Assembly (NCBI RefSeq): GCF_030272615.1
Contig: NC_081413.1
Coordinates: forward strand, 554,677,136 to 554,741,135
Source of the DNA: Cryptomeria japonica
Lineage: Eukaryota; Streptophyta; Pinopsida; Cupressales; Cupressaceae
DNA length: 64,000 nucleotides
Reading direction: 5' to 3'
Positions 1 through 13,536 of this stretch are shown piece after piece. How positions within the stretch are numbered: position 1 is the stretch's first letter; the number at the start of each line of letters is the position of its first letter. The notes below the pieces were generated by a model. It had not been told where the DNA came from, did no database searches, and saw only the letters and a list, made by a program, of their open reading frames with translations. A program made the translations under genes and the position numbers.

Positions 1-338
1 TAGAGATTTAAACTTGGGTCTATAATGATAATCCAATGCTTTAAATAACTAATGTAAACTATTGGACTGTTGTAATATTACATTAAGTAGCCTAGTTTAT
101 AGATTAGAATAAAATAAATAACTTTAACTAATTGTTAGTGAATTAAGTTACTTGTTTAATTTTTGGGAGGTTATTCCTATTGATAATTTGCACAAGAAAT
201 ATATTGGGTTTATAAGCCACCAAAATGTAATGCATGAATAATATTTGGTTGAAATCAAAATTCATTTCTTCTTTAATTTATTTGTCATATAAATTTATAA
301 CTTTTTTTTTGTTTGTGTCCAACCATCTCAATATGTTG

Positions 339-771
339 TTAGAGCATGCTTAATCTTGTTGGTGTGAATGAAGAGGTTGTTGGTGTGAATGAGGTGTTGT
401 ATCTAATTAGTTCACTTGTGGGTCTTTTTCACATACTTAATTTTATTTAGATCTTAGGGAATATTTCTAGAAGGTGTTATTTGCCATTAGGTCTTATCTT
501 ATCTTTTGGTTTTTAATTTTAATGTCCTAGATTATTTAATAATCATCACTTTAGTTGTCCCATAACATAGTATTAAGACACATAACAATCATATCTAATC
601 CTATCACTCAACCTTGTCTTTATAAGCAAGGTATTCTATATATAATTCATATTCAATCATCAATTCAATCACCCCTCAAACAAGCTATTCTTTCCATTCT
701 CTCTCATGGAAGTTTTTTTTTTTTTTGTAGGTGATCTTGGGGTGTCGGAAGTTTACAATCCAACAACCGCA
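339..771 (+). mobile_element. Probable 5' LTR of a decayed copia-like element
   Basis: A TG...CA segment beginning TGTTAGAGC and ending just before a primer-site-like sequence. It carries a promoter-like stretch (TTTATAAG at about 620, then TATATATAA) followed by a short leader, as expected for U3-R-U5. The right end is supported by the primer site and by leader homology to the element at 36.5 kb. The left end is only the best-placed TGTTAG, so it may be wrong. No partner LTR was found in the window. Confidence 0.4.
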
Positions 772-783
772 TGGTATTAGATC
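772..783 (+). other. Primer-binding site, tRNA-iMet type (two mismatches)
   Basis: TGGTATTAGATC directly follows the LTR end. It differs from the usual plant copia primer site TGGTATCAGAGC at two positions. Reverse transcription of such elements starts from the 3' end of initiator tRNA-Met paired here. Confidence 0.45.
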
Positions 784-1110
784 TCCAACATTGTAAACTC
801 CTTCTTGGATATGAGGAACATCATTAAGCTTTGAGATCTTGTTGGTTCTATTTTGGGGTCCTAAAGATCTCAAGGTTGAATCTAAGACATTAAGGTAAGT
901 CATTATTGACTTTTGTTTCATCGAAATCCAACATATTGGGCTAGATCTACAAGGGTTTCAAGTTGAGTGATGGTTGCTTGATCCAGGAGGTAGCTAAATT
1001 TTTGGAGCACTTTGGGCCCAAAGAAACCCTACCATCATGCCCTTAAGGCCCAAAAACTTAAAGATTGTCCGTCAATCATTGAAATTGGACACTTTTACCT
1101 CAGAGTTATT
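784..1110 (+). mobile_element. Element leader shared with the 36.8-kb element
   Basis: From about 900 the text (TTGACTTTTGTTT, GATCTACAAGGGTTT, GATCCAGGAGG, TTTTTGGAGCACTTTGGGC) can be followed, in the same order and with similar spacing, in the leader at 36950-37075. No reading frame explains the similarity. The rest of this element to the right cannot be recognised. Confidence 0.45.
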
Positions 1111-2149
1111 TTTGCCATTCTTATACATATGTATGATTGTATGGATCTGTACCTAGCCAAACTATGCTAGAATAATTTGCAAGCATGTCAAAAAAACATT
1201 TTGTTTATATGTGGCATATTTCTCTCTGGTTGGTGTCATTTTTGAATCATACTTTCTATGTTATCCTTTCTATGCATTTAGTACAAATTGACTTCTTAAA
1301 TTTTATTTTCATTAGCTAATTGGTTATAGAAGCACTTGGTTATAGACAATTATTATCTTCTAATAATTTTCTTGTTAGAAGAGTTTCTTTCTATATGAGT
1401 CTTGCTTAGGCTAATTCCATGCTTATAATAAGATCTCCAAACTAGAGGGGACATTGACTCTATAGAGAGAACACTCAGTACATTATTTTCCAATTTGAAA
1501 TTTTATACAAATGGAAGTCGGGATCTAACATCATGGACCATGTGATATCAATAATATTTTTATTTCATTGGAGACTTTCAAAAGATAAAGTGTGGTGTTG
1601 CGAGATCTCATAATTGTCTCCTAGGGTTGAAGATTTTCCTTCTATCTATTTGTACATCTCAACTCTTAATGCAATTGAAAACATAGACTTTATTCCTACA
1701 AAACACTAATATCATATGGCAAGAGCTATGTCCTTAACCCAAGTACCTTAATCTAGATGTTTGCAAAAGACTCTAACTCAAATATAAAATCTAAAAATAC
1801 TGCAATAAATATGGATAAATAATGTTGAACAAAATAATATATCAAAATAATTGACATATAAAAGCATTTGTAAATGTGCTAGACAATATAATAGATGAGA
1901 ACCATTTAAATTAAAAATTCAACTCTCAAATATGAAAAGACAAATCTACAAATAAAATAATTTTGACATATGAAAGCACTAACTTTGTCAATTAAAAATC
2001 CAACATTTTTTTAAATAAAAATTTAATATGATATATAAATAAAATTTATATTTCCAAAAAAAATATTTTATAAAAATAAAGTCCATATAATATAACATTC
2101 TCTACCAATCCTTCTAAAGGAACTCTTCTTTCTAGCCATAGAAAAATAC
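1111..2149. other. AT-rich spacer, nothing recognised
   Basis: No open frame with a family signature, RNA gene or LTR end was recognised. It may be decayed internal sequence of the element that begins to its left. Confidence 0.5.
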
Positions 2150-2560
2150 TATGTTGATCCTTAGGGGAAGAGTACTAGCTATCACTTATGTTCCAATCAT
2201 CGTTCACTCCTTGCTCACCCAACCCCTCAATTACTAAATTTAAAGAAGCCAAAAAAATGATAACTAAAGCCCATTTATAAATTTCACATGTACCAATAGC
2301 TGCCCATTTGTACCTCAATAGTTCAAATTTTTAGGCTTTAACTGGAGGATTTGTGCAACTTTATTGGTACCCATAGTGCACAACTACTAGCACATTTGTG
2401 CATAAGTATTGACAATTTTTGAGGTGGTTATAGTGCACGGTTATTGAGGCATCTTTAAGTAGGTATCAAACAACACTTTAAAATGACCACTTTTTGACCG
2501 TTGCATGCAAACGAAATTCCATAGTGTGCATTGTTACTACACAAAATCTAGAACAATATA
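2150..2560 (+). repeat. Dispersed ~350-bp repeat, copy 1
   Basis: This stretch shares ordered blocks with 3030-3320, 23357-23700 and 24745-25075. The blocks are 'atgttccaat', a 'gtgcaactttattggta' block, 'gcacatttgtgcataagtattga' (in parts), and 'ACCACTTTTTGACC'. All four copies have the same orientation. No terminal repeats or coding potential were seen, so the class of repeat is unknown. Confidence 0.5.
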
Positions 2561-3029
2561 ACTATAAACAGTTAAGGAGCATACAAAGCCAACAACAACA
2601 AAAAATTGTCGAAATCTAATGTATTGTTTAGAATCAGTGGGTGCACAAAATTAGCTATAATGACTATTGATACACTTCCCCTAAATACATGTTGGGATAT
2701 CGAATTAAACAATGTAGATTATTCATGCATCCTCCTTTGTCATTGCTTATTTTATATAAAACATATAAGAACTATAAAGATAAATATAGAAACCAAACTA
2801 GAGATTGTGGGTTTTAAATTTTTTGAAGAGTTAAATATATTAACTAAAGGACGCTTAGAAGTGAGCGAGTGTAGGTTGTAAGATAGATTTCCATGAACTT
2901 CAAAAGTTAAGTAATTGTAAAGTGCATCTATTTTAAATTCAAAACAGATATAATTTGTTCATATATTTCAAAATATTATAATGAAGATTTGAATTGCAAT
3001 AAAATTATTCTATTTAATTAGTTAAATAT

Positions 3030-3320
3030 AGAAGGGATGGGGTCTAGTTATCGTCCATATTCCAACTTCCATTCACTGGATTTTGCTAATTAAATGCCCA
3101 CCAAATTTTTTTCCAGTGGGCCAATAGTGACCCATTGGTATACCCAATAGACGGAAAAGAAGTTAGCAGTTAGATCGATTGTACAACATTATAGATACCA
3201 ATAAGGTACAATTGGAATATGTATGAGAAGAAGTTAACAGAAAATGACCACTTTTTGCATACCAAGACAACAATAAAAAATTGTCAAAAATAGACTACCG
3301 ATACCCTTCTCCTAACAATA
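3030..3320 (+). repeat. Dispersed ~350-bp repeat, copy 2
   Basis: A shorter, more diverged copy of the family at 2150, 23357 and 24745. It has the 'ttccattcactggattttgctaat' region, 'cagtgggccaatag', 'agaagaagttaac' and 'accactttttg' in the same order. It lies 0.5 kb from copy 1 in the same orientation, so a local duplication is possible. Confidence 0.45.
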
Positions 3321-3999
3321 CATTTTTATTCCATCTATATCAAAAAAAATAAAATAAAATTTAACTATTAAACACAATAAAATTGTTATAAAATCAATAA
3401 CAAATATAATTAGATGTTAAAAAATTATGATTGAAACTCAAACAAGTGAGGCACTCTAAAAAGAGATTATTTTCCAGGGCATCTGGCCTCTTTCATTCTC
3501 ACAGCAATTCCATATACAAATAGACTTCAGAGATAGAAGTCTAATAAAAGACATAGGAGTGAATGTGAAGGACTCAGACAATGATAGAAAGTTCTTTAAG
3601 AAGTTTTTGGCGATAGAAACGCAGTATCAACCCTGCAAAACACAAAACAATAACATATAAAGCCATCTGCCCAAATAAACAATTCAATTCACCTTGGTAG
3701 CTCTTTCATCATCTCTTCTTCCATTGATCCCTGCATTAAGACTGAAGAAAATTCCTCAATTTTGCTTCTAGACTGATAGCTAAAAATGCATAGCTATTAA
3801 GCAGCAATTTTGGGAATTTAAACTACCTTTCCCAACTAACATTCCATGCCACGGTTGAATGTGACGTTTAAGAACCATCTTTGTGCTCACTTACTTTAAC
3901 CTATTATCGTTACATTATAAAAAATAAATAAAATGTTTAGATAATCTTACAATGCAAAACCATTGTTTTAGAAAGTGTTTATATATATAAGTGGGGCGA
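3321..3999. other. Spacer, nothing recognised
   Basis: No gene, repeat end or RNA signature was identified. Confidence 0.5.
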
Positions 4000-4380
4000 A
4001 ATTTTTTAATTGATATGAGTTGTGAATCTCTGAGGTCATTAATGGGGTAACTCATCCTCATGTAACTCTAAGGCCACTTCTGATCACAACTCTGCTGAAT
4101 CACTTTCATCGGATCTCTCTCTTGGTCCTAATGATTGTATTGCCTAGACTATGGTTCATCGTAGGTGAAGAGGAGGTCTCCTCCCGCTCCACCCGCCCCC
4201 CCTTGTTCTAACCTCTCCCTCTCAAGGCTTGGGTGTCTCTTCCCCTCCTTGAGTTGGGTCTTGTTTGTTTTTTGTTCTATCTTTGTTGTAAGGGGGCTTG
4301 CTCCCTTGGTTTGTTTTATCTTCCGTCACTATGTTAAGGGTCGGCGCCCTAGTTAACACTATTTTTTTAATCAAAAACAA
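4000..4380 (+). mobile_element. Possible 5'-truncated LINE 3' end
   Basis: A relatively GC-rich patch in AT-rich surroundings. A short frame ends in ...LGPNDCIA and a stop at about 4147, then a pyrimidine/proline-codon-rich tail and the phrase GGGTCGGCGCCCTAGTTAACAC lead into an A-rich end. This arrangement resembles the 3' tail of plant L1-type LINEs. No reverse transcriptase sequence is present, so the call rests on texture alone. Confidence 0.3.
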
Positions 4381-7300
4381 TATCAAGGTTCAAACCCTTA
4401 TGGTTTAATATAGTTAACATAGAATGAGAATTTAATATTTTATTTATGTATTAAAGTGATAAGTAATTTGTTTTATTTTTGTATTATCAAAAAAAATATT
4501 TTTTTCTAAAAGTAATTGTACTATTTTTATTCAAGATCAAACTTAGTTTATTTGACTTTCACCTAATTTATGGTCAAAAGTTCAATACACAATTTCATAC
4601 CTAATACATCAAAAAGTGGTTAATAGTGATTAATATTTGACTCGTGGGTGTGCTTTTTTACCATCCTCCATTCTTTATGTGAATATTGTACTATTTTTTA
4701 TTTATATTAAGACAAAGTTAAATAGGAATTATTCATCAAAATAAAAGTGGCCAACATGGTCAATTTTTTTATATTTTTATTGGTCAAATTGATCTTTGAA
4801 TGGTGAATTGTTGATGTTTAGCTTGGTTAAATTGCACATGTCCAAAGAATATGAATTTTAGTGGATGACTAAGTTAAAGATCGTATTATCATCCTCACCA
4901 AATGAATTCAATCAATTGAACAACAACCTTTCATTAAAAATACCTTTAATCTTTCTTGCATTCTTTCAGTAATAATAAAAAAATACCTTCAATTATTAGA
5001 TCTTTAAATATTTTTTTTTTTTTTTTTAAATAATTATTTTATTTAACAATATTGAAAATTATGTTATATGATATTTATTTAAATAAATAATTTTTAAATT
5101 CATTTCCATTCACCCTATTCCACAATAGCCCTCTCTTACCAGATGATTCATTTAAATAAACAATTTTAAATTTATTTCCATCACTCATATTTTACAATAG
5201 CAAACTCTTAAAAATATGAATTGTCCTCTCAACATTTAAATAATACTAAAAATAAAATACTTTCATTACAATTTAAAAAAAAAATTATATTTATATTATT
5301 GTTAGCGATTAACATTGCCCAACAAACTATGCAATCTAAGGTTAATGATAGTATTAACAATACATTAAACCATAATCTATAATTTGTGCATGTACTTGTA
5401 TTTAAATTTTTGTATTAAGTTATATTATATAAATATATTTTATTTGTCAAATATTTTTTATCTTTAATTTATTTTCATGATAATGAATTTCGTAAAATTA
5501 CAAGAATCAGTTAATATGTAATTGTGGTTAGATTTGTGGTTAGATCAATGTTAGTATAAAGATATAGAAATTTGTATATGTATTACTATTTAGTATTTTG
5601 GAAAGGTAAGGAAAATGAAATAAAAACAATATAAAATGTATTGGTAAAAAGTATATTTTAAAAAAAATTATCATTTACTTTGTCAATTTTTGGTGAGTAT
5701 TACAATTATTTGTCTTAATATATAATTTAGATTGATTTGACTACTTATTGACCCCAAAATCTATTTTTATGTTTTGAAGGTAAGACGATGTTACATTAAA
5801 CAATTAGTTAAAAATATGAAAAGGAAGAGAAGAAACTAAAAATTTAACTATACCATTAAAGGATGATGTATTAAATGATCAATTAAAAATATGAAAAAGA
5901 ATATATCAAACTAAAAAATAAACCGTACTATTCATTTTTTCATGAAACTATGACAATTTAAAAAAATCATCAAAAAAGTTCACATATGAAAGTTATTCTT
6001 GTTTGAAGATAAAAAGTACTTTAAGAAAATTCACCAATGTGACCAGGGGCCAAAAAAATAGTTTAAAAAAAGGTAGGGAGCTAGGCTTTTAGGCCCATGT
6101 GATTTGGTGTTGGGTGGAGTATGTCAATAAGGGTTTAAGATAGTTTAAGTGGACCTCTCGGTTACTCATATGATCAAGACTGCATATAACTAAAAATTAT
6201 AAAAAATTAAAAATTAAAAAATTAAAAAAATGTGCTTGCATGCATAGACTAAGCATAGGATGAGAAATTTGGATATAGTACATAGGGAGGAAAGAGTGAA
6301 AGTATACACAAAGAGTAATTATGTATATATGTGATGCAACCATGACAGGAGGGTCCTCAAAGAGAACTGTCTAGACCATGCAGCAAGATCAACACAACAG
6401 AAACAACAAAACATAATAGAGAGAATGCCAGATCGAGCCTTGATTATATTATGAATTCATGTACAACTAGCCGGCAACATCCGGGCTAACATGCTTGATT
6501 ACAAAACGTATAATCCAAAACCTAAGAGATGTGCAAAATTCGACTATCTATCTAATCATCATCTACTGTCTCTAACTACTCATCTAGAGGATCTAATACA
6601 TCAATATATAGCATCCAGAACACATCCGGGTTGGCCAAAGAAAGATTACAAGCCCAAGGCGAGAAAGTGCAACGTGCAAATAGGTTGGCCCCAAGCATGA
6701 AGAAGATCCTCCGAAAAAGAATTGAATTGAGATGTGGATCAAAAGGAAGGTTGGCCAAGCACATGAGAACATCGTCTGAAGTGCCAATCAGCTCCGCAAG
6801 TCAAGAAAATGCTCCTCAAGATACAAAATACCATCTAGCCATTAAGGTTCAAACTAGTCCGGAAATTGAGAACTGCTAGACATTTCGGAAGCAAGATCCT
6901 ACCAAAAAGAGATCCAAATGAGCTGAGATCCAGGATCAAGGTACAAGAACATGTCTACACACTAAATCTAGCTCCGCACTGAAAATGAGCAAGTCGAAGG
7001 GGTCCGGAGTGAAACACAAAAATTGAACTGAACAAGAAACAAAACAAAAAGCAAATATTATTGGTTGATGCAATATTGCTAATGAACCAAGGATGCTCCT
7101 ACATCAATATGTTCACGAGAGTTTAAATATTATGCACACATGTTTTGTGTATATAACAGGTGGTTTTAATTATATGGTTGTGTGTATATGCTTGAGGGTT
7201 TAACATTTAGAACTGTGTATACCATAGGCCAATGTATATGTGTCACAAATATGAATATGTAGATGCTATGGGGTACTGTGTATACCACAAGGTAGTGTTG

Positions 7301-8467
7301 CAATGTAGGTGGAGATTTATAGTGCATGTATATCCATGAAGTGTTTGTATACTACAAAAGATACACGGTGAATATATATTGAAAATAAAATAAAACATAG
7401 TTAATGTATGTATAATACAATATGGATATATTACCATATAGATTCCACATGGTCATATAGAATTTTGAATATTATCAAAACCCTTGAGACCTTACAGAAC
7501 ACAATTACTTTCTTGCAAGAAAAACATAGTGTTGTATGTCGATTTTCATTTCTTGGCCCTTTGAAATGTAATTGTGGTGTTCATTTCATATTAGGAGGAT
7601 CTTAACTAAGTGATTTTAAAACCTCTTGAAAACATCTATAACCTACGAGACAAGAAAAACAATACAATTATAGATACTAGAAGTCAAAGGTTAACACGTT
7701 CATGTCAATTTCACAAAAATGTATTTAAAGAAAATAAAAAATGAAGACATATAAGAAAATTAAAAATTTATAAAATAGAAATTAAATCAAATTCATATCT
7801 AACAACATCACTACATATGTCAAGATAAATGCCAATTCATTTGTTGGAAATACATATGTGACTTGACACAATAACTCTAAATTCAATTGAAAAAGTATTA
7901 CAATAAAATGGATTTCTATAAAGAGTGATTGTATGAAAATGATGAAGGAATGATTATATTTATAGAGTTAATTGAACATGTTGTGGATGTGAGAAAAATG
8001 GGAAAAAATAATAGAAACTAAATAAAAAATTTGCATGCATAATAATATTATGCTTCTATTTTGCTCACTCCATAATATGAATTACATCCATATATATAGG
8101 ATTCTCATATACTATTTTCTAACTCAAATTCTCTAAATATATTGAGTTATTTCAATAACTCACAAGCAAATAAACAAACCTATAATCAAACATGATATTC
8201 CTAACACCCATAATAACTATGCAAATGGTTAGTTCAAATCTCTTTTATTTTAACATAACACACATTATTATTCTATTCCATGTGAAAAATGGCATAATTT
8301 ACTAACTATTAGGATAAGGGGACATTAACCTTGCAATCCTAAGTCATTCATAAGCCTTCATGTTTCTTGGAAAGTGTTCTTTAGGACACATGGGAAAAAT
8401 ATTAAATATTTGTACTTTATGTCTATTTGTAATTGTATTTTCAAGACGGGAACATTAAGAGGTGATA
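4381..8467. other. AT-rich spacer, no gene recognised
   Basis: Long poly(A)/poly(T)-rich sequence. The short open frames at 6491-6879 and 7243-7605 show no family signature and overlap one another on both strands, as expected by chance. The stretch 6340-7080 is less AT-rich and may be an old LTR, but no boundary or primer site supports this. Confidence 0.5.
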
Positions 8468-9000
8468 AATGTTGGATTGGTTGAAGGGACCATAATACTG
8501 AGAGGGAGGGGTGAATAAATATTCCCACATAAACTAAAACTTTTACCTAACTTAAAATTTTTGATCTAACTAACCAAATATGCTTAACACACATGAAACA
8601 ACAAATGTAGAATAAACATGAAAATCACACCCACAAAAGAAACACCAAATTTTATATGTGGAAAACCCAAATGGGAAAAACCACGAAGAGTGTTAACTCT
8701 CAAGAGAGTATAACTAGTTATATGGTGTTTTACAAAAGTGATGGCTTACTGTCGGGTGGCTCACTACCAGATTACAAAAATGGCTCACTACTAGACTGCT
8801 CACTGCAAAGATACAAAAGATGGCTAACTGCCGGAAAAAGGTTGAACTGGAAAGGATTGCATCTCCAAATGCATGAGATCAATTCCAAGATTAAGCTCAG
8901 ATCACAAATCAAAAACCTTATAGTAGATCCGGTGAAAGATCTCTGTACAATTGTCCTACATCATTTGCAGCGGGTCCAATAAAGGACTACTGCAATACTG
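8468..9000 (-). mobile_element. LTR fragment of the same LTR class as A, B and X
   Basis: Begins TGTTGG (the LTR end on the minus strand) and carries the two blocks shared with the LTRs at 42.2, 44.8 and 51.0 kb: a CTGAGAGGGAGGGGTGAAT block at about 8500 and the GTGG...CCAC dyad at 8658-8684. No primer site adjoins it at 8467, so it is a solo or truncated copy. The right boundary is uncertain. Confidence 0.5.
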
Positions 9001-9896
9001 CAATACAATTTGCACTAACTACCTTCCAAAGATTACTTTAGTGGCGAATATTCACCAATGGCGAATTTTTCATGTCAGCGAACTGGGAAATGGCAAACAT
9101 TTTGTACCGACTGGGGGTGGCCATGTCGCTAGAACATTATCAATTTCGGTCAAATTCATGGCCCGATCGCCATATGTTTTATGTTATTAAATGTTTCTAT
9201 GCGAGGATTTCACCAATACAATATATGATGGACACACGGTAAATTTAATTTTTTTGTCTACACTCTCCGAGGTTGCCTTAATAGACAACCATAATTCGCC
9301 TATAGGCATGTGAAGATTTGTTAGCCAGGAGGACCCAATTTGCCCGACATTTTGTCGACGCGTGTCTCCATTCACCCCAACTTTTGCCAACTATATTGTA
9401 TTTGCCAATTATTTGGACGACCTATAATCACCTCAAAAATTACATGTCGTGTTATAGTTACGCTGGTTTCACCAAATATTTGTATACCATAGAAAATTCC
9501 TGCGAAATTTGCCATATAAGGATTGGTATAAATACATGAAAAGATCAAATCTATCTCAACACAATCTGGTGGGTTGTAGGCTCTGAATTCTGATCAATAG
9601 CGAAGTTTCGGACCAAGGAAAATCATTGTTGTTGACTGCATTGGCAACTGCTAGTGACCTAAAGGTGAGCGATCATATTTTTGAAGATAATATTATTCTA
9701 AATTTATCTATATTTGTTTGCATTGTTGAGTTCATTTTTATTTAGTGGCAACCCGTTAGTGTCAAGTGGTCAGCGGGGACATTCAGACATCTAGATTGTA
9801 GGTTGCAGGGCCAATGAAACATATATTATACTTTATAGTCTATTATTGCTTCTTCAACAAATTGATATTTTTTTGGTAGCCTTTATTTTGTTAGAG
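9001..9896. other. Unassigned sequence upstream of the hAT remnant
   Basis: It contains several GCGAA-type repeats (9040-9090) and a TATA-like TATAAATACATG at about 9528. It could hold the hAT 5' end or an LTR piece, but no terminal inverted repeat or target duplication was found. Confidence 0.3.
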
Positions 9897-12578
9897 ATGT
9901 CAAATAGGAAGAAGGGTAGGAAACCTGAATGTGGGGAAGGCCATGAGAGGCCAACAAAAAGAAGAACGTTGTCTTCGTACTTTAGCTTTGGAAAATATTG
10001 TGGTGAAAATCAGGAAGGTACATCATCACAAGTACAAGTACAAAATTCACAACCTACACCGCATGTTGAAGACGGTGACGAACGTGATATCTCAGATCAG
10101 GATGATCTTGAAGAAGATTATCTAGTAGATGCCTAAGTTAGCCGGAATGATATAATCAACTTGGGTGAGCTTGCCATTGATGATAATGCACGGAAGGGGA
10201 AAATAAAAGCCAGATCAAAAAAGGGAACCACAATAAAAAAAGGATTGGGAGTGGGATATGTTAGTGAGGAATTTTCAAATTAATTGGGCATCAAAGTATC
10301 CATTCATTGAACCAATGGAGAATCCAATTGAAGGCGAGCCTCCAATAGAATGCAAGTGTAAGATTTGCACTTGGAAACATAACAAGGAAATTAGGTTGCA
10401 GCTAAAATTTGACACCATAGAAAAGCATATGGGTAAAGTTTATGAAAAACAAATGATAGACGGAGTTGAAAAATCAGTGATAAGATGGAAAACAAAGGAG
10501 GAATGTAAGCATGTGAGGAATGCCGAAGAGTATTATTTTTATGAGAAAATACAGACGAAGCTTGCTGAAGTTAAAGGTTCTATTGAAGCTAGTTTTGGAA
10601 AAGCAATGCAAATAGAACAACCAGAAAAAGTTGTTCAGTTAAGCATTGTTTTTTATATTTTGAGCAGAGGGCACGCTATGACAGATTTCCCATCAATTAG
10701 TGGTTTATTAAACTTTTTGAAAGTTCCTAACTATCCTAATAGACACTGGTTAGTAAACAATGGATGGGAATGGGCAAGTTGTCTTGCTTAGGTTGAAAAA
10801 GAAGATGTAAAGGAAAAAATAAGAGAGTCAAACTTTATTGCATTTTCTTTAGACAATACTTCATGGGTATGCATGCATGTTTATACTGTACAGAATCATG
10901 CTCGCCAACCTCATCTACTATCTGTTGCTAAAATGAAAGAGAGTGCGACAGTGGAAAATTTATTTCAACTAGTAAAGAGAAGTTTAATTGAATATGGAGG
11001 TATGGATGACATGACGATTGCCAAAAAATTGGTGTGTGTTGGAGCAAATGGAGCTTCACCAATGCAAGGTCACAAGAATGGTCTTTGTACAAAGATTGAA
11101 ACTTCATTTGCACCGTACATTAATGCAATTCACTGCATGACTCACAAAATGAATCTATCTTTTGGAATTGTGAATAAGTATGCTTCGGTAAAAAAATTGA
11201 AATTTTAATCGAAGAGCTCTACTCACAGTTCTGTCGAAGTCCCAAGCAATTTATGGAATTTCAACACTTTGTTGATGGAATAACTGATGGGAACAAGCTT
11301 CTCAAGGATAATGATACCAGATGGATCTCTTTGGATGGTCCAGCGCATCGAGTTTTTTCAGAATATTCATCCTTGATTGGACTATTTCACACAACTCGTG
11401 ATGAATCATAGCAATCGAAATTTCCTAACCTTCTTCGGAGGTTAAGTAATCTAGAGACACTCTTAACTCTAGCAGTTCTTCTGCCCATGCTAGAGGAAAT
11501 GAGGAATATTATGAAGGTTGCCCAAAAAAGAGCTTTATATATTGCAGAATATGCTACGCTGCATAAGATGACATGCATGAGCCTCGACAATCTCTATCAA
11601 AATCAACTAGCACTATCTGATGAAAAATTTGTTAAGTGGCGGACACTCACAGATTTGAACAATCCTGATAAATTTTTATAAATTGGTACAAACAGGGAGG
11701 TATGTGCCAATGTATGGGGAGTTGAGATACCAATGCACTTCTATGCCATGGTCGATCCCGAGGAACCAGGAAAGCGCCCCAGGAAGCAACTAGCAAGAGT
11801 TACAAGGGAAGATTTCAACAAGATTGTTGAGACTGTAACTACTTCTGTGAAGAAAATTGCCTATGATCTTTCCTCACAAATTAGAAGCTGATTCCCTCCT
11901 GACAACCTACTCGAAGCCATGTCTATTGTGTTTCCTCAATATTGGAGCCTCAATAGTGCAACTGATTTTCGAAGTAAGCTACTGACTTTGATAAAACAAC
12001 TTTGCATATCTAGAGAATTGAATGGAGTAACTATAAATGGAATATTAGATGAAACTCGTCTTTGAGAGCAATCATCTCGTTTTGCATACACTATGAGAGA
12101 ACAATATGGTAAAATGGGGAACCCCCGCGAAGAGGGATCAGTAACAAGGCTTTGGAAATATATAGCTGAGAATGCAGCATTGCATGATTCAATGCCAAAA
12201 TATTTGAAGCTTGCTGATTTATGTCTTATCATGATATTGGGTTTGGTGGAAGATGAGAGAGTTTTCAGTGCTTTGGGGTTCCTAAAATTAAAGCAAATAA
12301 ACAAACTAGACAAAAATTTAGAAAATTGCTTGAGGCTCTATACATCTAGGTATGATGTCCACACTTTTCCTTATGATAGGGCACTGCAAATCTGGAGGTC
12401 CAAATGTGAAAGAAGAGGTTTGGGAAACACTTCAAACCAAAGTGCCAGTGGGACTATTGACTCATGTACTGGACCTACTGGTAGCATTGAGATGCAATTC
12501 AATGAAGGTATGCAGACTCAAAGTGAAGAAACTACATACAAGAATCAAGAAAGCTCCGAATTTGATGAGGATGAATAG
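9897..12578 (+). pseudogene. hAT-superfamily transposase, broken
   Basis: A remnant of a cut-and-paste transposase of roughly 880 codons. The start is ATG 9897 (MSNRKKGRK), which fits better than upstream non-ATG codons. In order it shows a basic/acidic N-terminus, a BED/TTF-like zinc-finger region (ECKCKIC...IEKHMGK, about 10345-10435), a core with SLDNTSW and VCVGANGASPMQGHKNGL followed by INAIHCMTHKMNL, then DTRWISLDGPAHRV, and a C-terminal hAT dimerisation region (GLVEDERVFSALGFLKLKQI, about 12237-12300). These resemble ZNF862-like hAT proteins of plants and animals. It is broken by stops at 10134 (TAA), 10789 (TAG), 11409 (TAG), 11679 (TAA), 11889 (TGA) and 12063 (TGA), and by frameshifts near 10220 and 11195, both in A runs. 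No terminal inverted repeats or 8-bp target duplication were recognised, so the element limits are unknown. Confidence 0.8.
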
Positions 12579-12880
12579 GAACTATAAGAGATTGGTATTT
12601 ATTAATCTTATTACTGTATCTCATCATTCATATTACAAAAGCATATTATTATAGTTGATAACTTGATGATATTTTATGAGTCTATTAACATTTTGCAGTT
12701 AGAATTTAATATTGATTTGTAATTGTATTTTTCAACTTTCAATTTCCAAATTTAAAATACCATAATGTGTTTATTGATACAAAGATGTTTATTTAGACAT
12801 GTTTGAAAACTTAGATTTTCATTAATTCTTTCAAAATATAGCCATATGATACAATTCATTCAATAGTAATACACCAATCT

Positions 12881-13084
12881 GTGTGATTCTCCATGCAAAA
12901 GTCAATACAAAGTTTCAGTTACCTTTGCAAATGACCCCAAATTCCCTTTTATAGAAACAAGGGAGCAACAACAACTTTTGTGTGATTCTCCAATGTTCAT
13001 GCAAAAGTCAATACAAAGTTTCAAAACCCTTTGCAAATGACCCTAAATTTCCTTTTATAGAAACAAGGGAGCAACAACAACTTC
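12881..13084 (+). repeat. Tandem duplication, ~100-bp unit x2
   Basis: Unit 1 (12881-12979) and unit 2 (12980-13084) both run from GTGTGATTCTCC through TCAATACAAAGTTTCA to GAAACAAGGGAGCAACAACAAC. They differ by a few substitutions and small indels. It lies between the hAT remnant and the unknown minus-strand gene. Confidence 0.85.
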
Positions 13085-13536
13085 AAGTCGAATTGCAACA
13101 TGTGAAGACTCAACATCAAAATCACAAACTCGACACAAATTTACATGGCCACCACAGGCCATATTAGCAATTTAACAACTGCTACATGTCTGATGTCTCC
13201 TGTTCAAAAAACAAAGTTCAAAATTAAATATTAATTCATGCCATAACAAATTAAATATAGATAATAGCAATGCCCAAAACTTAGTAATCAAAAATAGAGA
13301 AATGCATAAATGTTAAAGCTTAGGAGAATTTGAGAATACAAATTTATAGGCTGAAGTTTTGCACTGTGCATCATAGATTCATAGGCTGGATTAGCAATTT
13401 AGCAATAGCGAGTGCTGGTTTTTTCCTATTAATAAAACATAGTTATTTCAAGCGATGCCAAATTCCAAACAAAAAAAACATAAAACCTTGAAATTAAGAG
13501 TAAAAGAAGAAAAGTGTGCAATACATACTATGATTC
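13085..13536. other. Spacer, nothing recognised
   Basis: AT-rich sequence between the tandem duplication and the end of the unknown minus-strand gene. No feature was recognised. Confidence 0.5.

Noticed and set aside
4165-4356. Open frame rich in Pro and hydrophobic residues
   Set aside because: It lies in the pyrimidine-rich tail of a probable LINE end and matches no protein family I know.
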